A stretch of 64,000 bases of DNA from the NCBI GenBank assembly GCA_949130495.1, contig OX422214.1:258606187-258670186 (forward strand), written 5' to 3'. The translations under genes were made by a program, and so were the position numbers. The notes beneath the pieces were generated by a model. That model was not told the DNA's origin. It ran no database searches and saw only the letters and a list, made by a program, of their open reading frames with translations. Within the stretch, counting starts at the first letter, position 1, and every line of letters starts with the position of its first letter. The DNA is from Sambucus nigra (taxonomy: Eukaryota > Streptophyta > Magnoliopsida > Dipsacales > Adoxaceae). Shown piece after piece: positions 58,267-64,000 of the stretch.

Positions 58267-59450
58267 TTAGAAAGGCTTCAAATGTTGACCGTTGACTTGC
58301 AAAAGGCTACCATCCTTGGGATTTTGAATGGTGATGGAACCATAAGGAGTAACTGAGTCAACAATGAAGGGACCAGACCACCTGGTTTTCAGCTTCTCGG
58401 GAAAAAGATGAAGACGAGAATTATATACCAGAACTTTTTGACCAGGGTGGAATTCTTTTCGCATGATGCTTTGGTCATGGATCCACTTCATTTTGTCCTT
58501 GTACTTCTTGGACAAATCATAGGCATCATTTCTTATCTCCTCCAATTCATTAAGTTGTAGTTTCCTATGGACCTTGACTCATCTATATCAAAATTAAGGG
58601 CTTTGATAACCCAATATGCATGATGTCCGAGCTCGACAGGAATGTGTCAAGGCTTGACGAAGACCAATCGATAAGGAGACATGCCAATCAGAGTCTTATA
58701 AGTTGTATGATATGCCCACAATGCGTCATTTAAGCGTAAGGATCAGTCTTTCCTATTAGGATTAACGATTTTTTCAAGAATTTACTTGATCTCGCGGTTG
58801 GAGACCTCAACTTGACCACTAGTCTGAGGGTGGTAAGAGAGACCAACCTTGTGGGTAACACCATATTTTTTGACAGGGTGTTCAAAGACTCGATTACAAA
58901 AATATTTACCCCCATCACTAATAATAGCTTTGGGGGTTCCAAAACGTGTGAAAACATACTCTTTAAGAAATTTGACCACAACACGATGGTCATTGGTACG
59001 ACAAGTGATTGTTTTAATCCATTTGGAGACATAGTTAACCGCAATAAGAATATATTGGAAACCATGAGAGGAGGGAAATGGTCCCATAAAATCAATACCC
59101 CACACATAAAATATTTTAACAATTAGAATGGGTGTGAGGGGCATCATATGACGTTGAGATATACGCCCATATTGTTGTCATTTGGAACACGCTTGGCAAT
59201 AGTGATGGGCATCTCGAAACAGGGTTGGCCAATAGAAACCATTTTGCAAAATTTTGGATGCAGTTTTCTTGGAGCCAAAGTGGCCACCACAGGCACTATC
59301 GTGGCAGAAGGACAGAATACTTAACTGTTCAGCCTCATAAACTCAACGACGAATGACTTGATATGTGTAATACTTGAATAGGAACGGGTCATCCCTAGAG
59401 TAAAACTTCACATTCGCCATGAATTTGGAGCGATCTTATTTCAACTAATG
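58267..59450 (-). pseudogene. Athila-2 integrase
   Basis: Zinc finger: ILSFCHDSACGGHFGSKKT ... HYCQACSK (His-His-Cys-Cys retained). Core: [16 protein letters not shown] (Asp), [11 protein letters not shown] (Asp), [16 protein letters not shown] (Glu), all in one frame (59147-58782). Stops TGA at 59343-59345 and 59178-59180 lie in the same frame. A frameshift follows 58782, and the C-terminal part (58545-58267) reads EEIRNDAYDLSKKYKDKM, RKEFHPGQKVLVYNSRLHLF and RWSGPFIV with NGQHLKPF at the end. All catalytic residues are readable. Confidence 0.9.
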
Positions 59451-59522
59451 ATTGGGAAGTTGGTCGGTAACGAGGAAATTGACTATATCAGCATACCAAG
59501 GCGAGGTAGGGATAGCGAAAAG

Positions 59523-60127
59523 TTATTCATCGAGAAATGATTCAGAGATGGGGACATGATCAGAGTAAGACGTAATAATAATACGGGAAAGATGGTCAGC
59601 GACTACGTTTTCACAACCTTTCTTGTTACGGATTTCAAGGTTAAACTTTTGGAGTAAGATAATCCATCGTATCAATCGTGGTTTTGAATCCTTGTTGTGA
59701 AAAAGGTGCTTCAGGGCAGCATGGTCAGTGTACACGATGATAGGGGAACCTATGAAATACGACCAAAACTTATCAAGCACAAAAACTATCGCCAATAACT
59801 CCTTTTCAGTGGTCGTGTAATTAAGTTGAGCATCATGAAGAGTTTTGCTAGCATAATAGATGACGTGGGAGCACTTATCAACCTTCTGGCCAAGCACGAC
59901 ACCAAGTGAAAAATTAGATGCATCACACATGAGCTCAAAAGGGAGAGACCAATTGGGAGGTTGCAGGATAGGAGCGAAAGTGAGCTCAACTTTGAGGTGT
60001 TCAAAGGCTGCGATACAGGCGTCATAAAAGATAAATAGGACATCTTTAGATAAAAAGTTTGTTAAAGGCCGAGCAATTTTAGAAAAATCCTTAATGAAAT
60101 GTCGGTAGAAGCCCGCATGTCTTAAAA
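59523..60127 (-). pseudogene. Athila-2 RT end and RNase H
   Basis: A clean frame starts with the RT connection motif [20 protein letters not shown], which is cut at its upstream side by the CACTA end. A full RNase H follows: [16 protein letters not shown] (Asp), [15 protein letters not shown] (Glu), [12 protein letters not shown] (Asp), [11 protein letters not shown] (Asp). The frame stops at 59523-59525, and the linker to integrase has further stops. Residues before HAGF belong to the CACTA end and are not part of the protein. Confidence 0.92.
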
Positions 60128-60149
60128 CACTACTAGAAAAGTAATAATT

Positions 60150-60470
60150 AAGGACAACTAATTTGTTGTCATAAAAGCCCATTTGCTGTCCCTAATAGTA
60201 TTTAGGACAGTCTTAAGGACAAGAAGAGTTGTCCGATCACATGGGCGTCATAAAAGGCTAAAAGGACAACAACTGCTGTCCTTTTTGAGTTTTTAGGACA
60301 ACAAGAAGTCGTCCTTTTAGCTTTGCCCTTTTAAATCCAAATACTACTAAATGTTTATAAGGACGGATACAGAAGTAAATGTCCCAAATAGATTTTGGCG
60401 CATAAAATGTGGCGTACAATTAATATGTTAAAAAGACAGTTGTAGTTGTCCTAAAAGATAAATATATATT
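60150..60470. repeat. Subterminal repeats of the CACTA end
   Basis: At least eight copies of AGGACAAC, GGACAG or the inverse GTTGTCCT in both orientations, such as GGACAACAACTGCTGTCC at 60263, the kind of array that binds CACTA transposase. Confidence 0.75.
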
Positions 60471-62615
60471 TTTTATACACTAATAAAATTGTAGTCCTTC
60501 AAAAATCAATGGAATTTCTAATATAATAACAGTAAATTAAAAAATAAAAATGCAAAGTCATATTATACCAAAATATAACCTTTAAGTCAATAACGAAATC
60601 AAATAGTATCTAATCACACTTCACAAAAACAAACACCACCACATACTTTCAAACCGTCATTTTCAATTCCATGTTAGTTATATCCATGACTTAATCACAA
60701 TCCATAGTAAAAAATAGACCCTCTGTAGCAAAAAGTTCATCATTGGTAATCGATCGTGGGTATCGAAAGTATCAACTGGTGGTGGTGATCGTCGTAGTGG
60801 GATGCCCGTCCTCGCTTCTGCTAGAGTTCGCTCTTGGCCCTCGTGACTATTTATTCTATTTTGTTTTCCACTCACCGTATCAATTTCTTCTTAATGACGA
60901 TTCTCTCAAAAATTGAAGTTCCCACAACACTCTGGTGGGAACAAAGATATATTCGATTAATGACATTCGTATCCGTGACTCGCCGCTAGAGAAAATAAAT
61001 AATGTTAATAATATTTCAAGTTATTTGTCATTATTTTTTAAATACTTTTTAAGTTGGTCATTTTCAAATACTTTATTATTTTTAGAAAATTTCGAAAGAG
61101 CTTCCTTTGTTTTTACATGTAATCCAACCTGCTTAACCATCAATAATTAACCACCACCATATAAAATCACCCCCACCCCGCCCCCTTTACCCAAAAAAAT
61201 GTAGAAACCCAAGAGAGACAAACATATACAGATCAATATCACCAACTTTAGAAATCCATGAGGCAACTATTTAATAAGAGACAATGAGAGTTATTACCAA
61301 CAAAGTAGGATATATGACAAGCTCCAATTTGAGAGGCTTTGTAGGATCATAAGGGTTACAAGGTACAATGACAACCCAACTGTAAAGTGAACTTTAGTCA
61401 GTATAATCACAGATTGATTAGTTAGCTTTCCTAAACATACGATGAACATACTAACATCATAATAATCATTTTTACCCTCAAAACATCGCTACATTCCTAT
61501 CCTACCATACATATTGTTTTAATGGTTGAAGTAGTTTTAATTTTGTTGATGGGAGTACATGAAATTCGTGAGCAAGTTTACAGTTAAATTCTCTGTAATC
61601 TGTATAAAAGGAACTTATGTTCTGCTATGGCATTCAACCGTTTCAAGTCTCAGTTCTGAAGTGTTAAAAACTGGCTACTTTTTTTTCTCCTCTCAATTAT
61701 TCTGCAGTATTATAATATTTTAGATCTTGCTAGCACGGATACACTTTAGGGTGTGCAATCATTGGTTATTGAGATTCAATAATAGGAGAAGGGGTGAGAT
61801 AGACAGACCAACTATGGTTCAGGGCAGAAGTTTAGAAAAATATATGTAGATAGAGGAAGCATCCAATGCGAACTTTTCTTTGAAAAAAATCAGCCTCTTA
61901 TTATTTTTTAACAAGAAATACAACTTTTGGTTCAAAAAGACATCGTCCTACAAAAGTGCATTAGTCATTAAGTAGAGTCCACATAGGATTATATATATAA
62001 AAAAAGGTGAATCTGAAATTTTAATTTAAATAAGTGATTTTTTCCAAAAACTTGGAGACATTTTTTATACTTCTAAAATTTGAATTCCCCAAATTTCATT
62101 AATTCCCGTGACCAGTTCCATGTTTTAATAATCCATATTCATCTTCAACTATAATAATTTGACAACCTGTGAGCCTATGTTTTTTTCGTTTCATACATTG
62201 ATTATAGGAATCAAATCTTTTGTACATCAGGCACATCCACTCAATTGTGTTACAATTATTGAATTGTTTTCTCAGTGGTCGTGCGATTGCTATAGGCAGA
62301 CTTGTGAATTATAGTTGAACTTATCCTGGATGAATCCATAAATTTTAATTTATTGGCTTGCTAGTGAGCATACCCCATATTTGAAATATTCCCATTTGAT
62401 GTACCAAATGAAAAGAGCGAGAAATGATAACACTAACTAAATAAATAATCCAACCTCTTAGGTGGGATGGGTTTATCCCATGTTTATTGTAATGAGAGGA
62501 TTACTTAGGATAGCTTATCACGCTTATAATTCTATACCATTCAACATCAAACATGAAAACTATCCAACGCATCAAACAGGTCATGATGACGCAATATAAA
62601 GTTTTGAAATAAACT
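60471..62615. other. Non-coding interior of CACTA-bounded region
   Basis: No recognisable gene on either strand. The minus ORF 60875-60678 (Arg/Pro-rich, MSGKQNRINSHEGQERTLAE) has no known motif. The rest is AT-rich. Confidence 0.4.
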
Positions 62616-62849
62616 GTAAGGGTGTGTTTGATAAATAAGATGGAAAATAAGTGCCAAGAGTTAATTTCCATGGAATTAAAAACTTGGAAATATTTTCCAT
62701 GGAAAAAATTTGTTGGTGTTGTTTGATTGCAATTATTTTCCAGGTGGAAAATGTTCTACTTTCCATCTTTTGTGTTTGGTTCTCCATATTTTCCATGGAA
62801 AAAAAGTATAAAATATATATATAAAATAGAAAAATAATAAATATCCCAG

Positions 62850-63600
62850 AAAATTAATAAAAATCCGAAAGAATAAATAAATAAATCTAAAATGTGAATA
62901 AAACCCCAAAAATAAGGAGAAAAATCCATAAAATGAATAAAAATTCAAAAATAATGAAAAAAATTCAGAAAGTGAATAAAACCCCAAAATAATGTGAAAA
63001 AAATCCAGAAAGTGAATAAAATCCAAAAAATAATGCAAAAAAATACAAAAAATGAATAAAAACTCAAAAATAATGAAAAAAGTACAGAAAGTGAATAAAA
63101 ACCCAAAAATAATGAAAAAATCCAGAAATAGAATAAAACTCCAAAAATAATGAAAAAAATCCAGGAAATGAATAAAAACTCAAAAGTAATGGAAAATAAT
63201 CCAGCAAAGTGAATAAAAACCCAAAAAAATGAAAAAAAATCCAAAAAGTGAATAAAATCCCCAAAATAATGGAAAAAATCCAAAAAATGAATTAAAATAA
63301 TGAAAAAAAATTAAAAAAAAATTAATAAAGACCCAAAATAAACAAAAACAAAAAGTGAATATGGCCCCAAAAAGAATGAAAAAAAATCCAAATAATAAAT
63401 AAAAACCCAAAAATAATGAAAACAAAATCCAGAAAGTGAATAAAAATCCAAAAATAATGAAAAAAGTACAGAAAGTGAATAAAATCCCAAAAATAATGAA
63501 AAAAAAAATCCAGATAGTGAACACAAACCCAAAAATAACGAAAAAATACAAAAAGTGAATAAAACCAATAAAATATATTAAAAAAATCCGAAAAGGAAAA
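62850..63600. repeat. AT-rich minisatellite, A-rich orientation, 38-40-bp units
   Basis: About 19 imperfect units of the form GTGAATAAAACCC / AAAAATAATGAAAAAA / TCCAGAAA. Long minus ORFs here (Phe/Ile/Leu-rich repeats) are products of the repeat, not genes. Confidence 0.93.
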
Positions 63601-63664
63601 AAATTCCAAAAAATAAAAAATATAGAAAATTAATAAAAAAAAGAAAATTAATATTAACCTCATA

Positions 63665-64000
63665 ATAAATTTCTGGATTTTCTTCATGATTTCTTGATTT
63701 TTATTCAACATCTTGATTTTTTTTATTTTTTTTCTGGATTTTTATTCATCTTGTGAATTTTTTCATTTTCAGTATTTTTTCCATTATTTTTGGATTTTTA
63801 TTCACTTTATGTATTTTTATTATTATTTTTCAGTTTCTTTTTCATTTTTCGTATTTTTTCATTATTTTTGGAGTTTTATTCTCTTCCGGTATTTTTTACA
63901 TTGTTTTTGGGTTTTTTCATTTTTTTGGCGTTTTATTCACTTTCTGTATTATTTCATTAATTTTTGGTTTTTATTCATTTTCTTAATTTTTTTCATTATT
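63665..64000. repeat. Same minisatellite in opposite orientation
   Basis: From about 63665 the units appear as the reverse complement (TTTTTATTCACTTT, TTTTTTCATTATTTTTGG). It continues to the window edge and forms a large inverted repeat with 62850-63600. Confidence 0.9.

Larger units (their letters stand above)
53616..60127 (-). mobile_element. Athila-like element 2 (minus), 3' part
   Basis: Contains from right to left the RT end, RNase H, integrase, a long non-coding region, and a probable 3' LTR. The right end is cut by the CACTA end at 60128 in the middle of RT; gag, protease and the 5' LTR lie outside. Its non-coding part shares the block 56430-56496 with Athila-1, so the two are relatives although their LTRs differ. 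Confidence 0.75.
60128..64000. mobile_element. CACTA (EnSpm) transposon end, right side outside window or lost
   Basis: CACTACTAGAAAA at 60128-60140 is the canonical CACTA terminus, and it cuts into the Athila-2 RT frame. The three bases before it are AAA (3-bp duplications are usual). Subterminal GGACAAC/GTTGTCC repeats follow. No matching TTTCTAGTAGTG terminus is visible to the right, so the other end is beyond 64000 or deleted. No transposase is recognised. Confidence 0.7.
62620..64000. mobile_element. Candidate MITE-like element with internal inverted minisatellite
   Basis: GGGTGTGTTTGATAAATAAG at 62620 resembles hAT/Mutator-type MITE termini. It is followed by several TTTTCCATGGAAAA-type palindromes (62665-62805). 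The remainder is the minisatellite; the far terminus lies outside the window, so the element is unproven. Confidence 0.35.

Noticed and set aside
58730..59122. Alternative ORFs over the Athila-2 integrase on both strands
   Set aside because: Only the frame 59147-58782 has the catalytic motifs; the others are shadows.
62733..63711. Long Phe/Ile/Leu-rich minus-strand ORFs that look like membrane proteins
   Set aside because: They are translations of the AT-rich 38-40-bp minisatellite. Several frames are open at once and the periodicity follows the DNA unit.

Overview
The window is a nest of plant LTR retrotransposons. I see no intact host gene, rRNA or tRNA gene, and nothing bacterial. The gene families (chromovirus Tekay-like, Athila-like and Tat-like Ty3/gypsy elements, a SIRE-like Ty1/copia element, a CACTA end), an antisense plant-mobile-domain ORF, hAT-like and foldback MITEs and AT-rich spacers point to a repeat-rich heterochromatic region of a flowering plant, probably a eudicot. 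The species cannot be read from the sequence.

Layout, left to right. (1) 1-2574: right end of a plus-strand Tat-lineage element, with an antisense PMD-like ORF and its 3' LTR (1385-2574). (2) 2575-3227: remnant of an older LTR. (3) 4106-7135: a Tekay-like solo LTR with perfect 5-bp target duplications (CCTTA). (4) 7306-30696: a minus-strand Athila-like element with gag and protease but no recognisable RT, RNase H or integrase. Its internal region carries a hAT-like MITE, a candidate LINE 3' end and a candidate SINE. A SIRE-like copia element (16643-28930, TSD ACTCT) interrupts its gag, and a second solo LTR (23958-26412, TSD TCAGT) interrupts the gag of that copia element. (5) 30702-45438: very decayed plus-strand Tat-like gag and protease, split by a young, almost complete Tekay-like chromovirus (33017-43295, TSD TTATA, 2.7-kb LTRs, PBS and PPT visible). 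(6) 45439-53615: a minus-strand Tat element with 3' LTR, a PMD-like ORF on the opposite strand, integrase and RNase H, hit by a foldback MITE. (7) 53616-60127: a second Athila element (minus) with LTR, long non-coding 3' region, integrase, RNase H and the end of RT, cut by (8) a CACTA end at 60128. This is followed by non-coding DNA and an AT-rich 38-40-bp minisatellite present in both orientations (62850-64000).

How the parts relate. All coding regions are retrotransposon gag-pol genes, and every one is broken by stops, frameshifts, deletions or nested insertions. LTR divergence judged by eye follows the nesting order: Athila-1 about 11 %, SIRE-like about 8 %, Tekay-like about 1 %. The most interesting signals are the antisense PMD ORFs in two Tat copies, an snRNA-type USE+TATA promoter pair inside a hAT-like MITE, TCGATCGA arrays in Tekay-like LTRs that mediated a 39-bp deletion, a young chromovirus with more inactivating lesions than its LTR age suggests, and the inverted minisatellite. 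All coordinates come from reading by eye; family assignments come from recognising conserved protein motifs, not from database searches.
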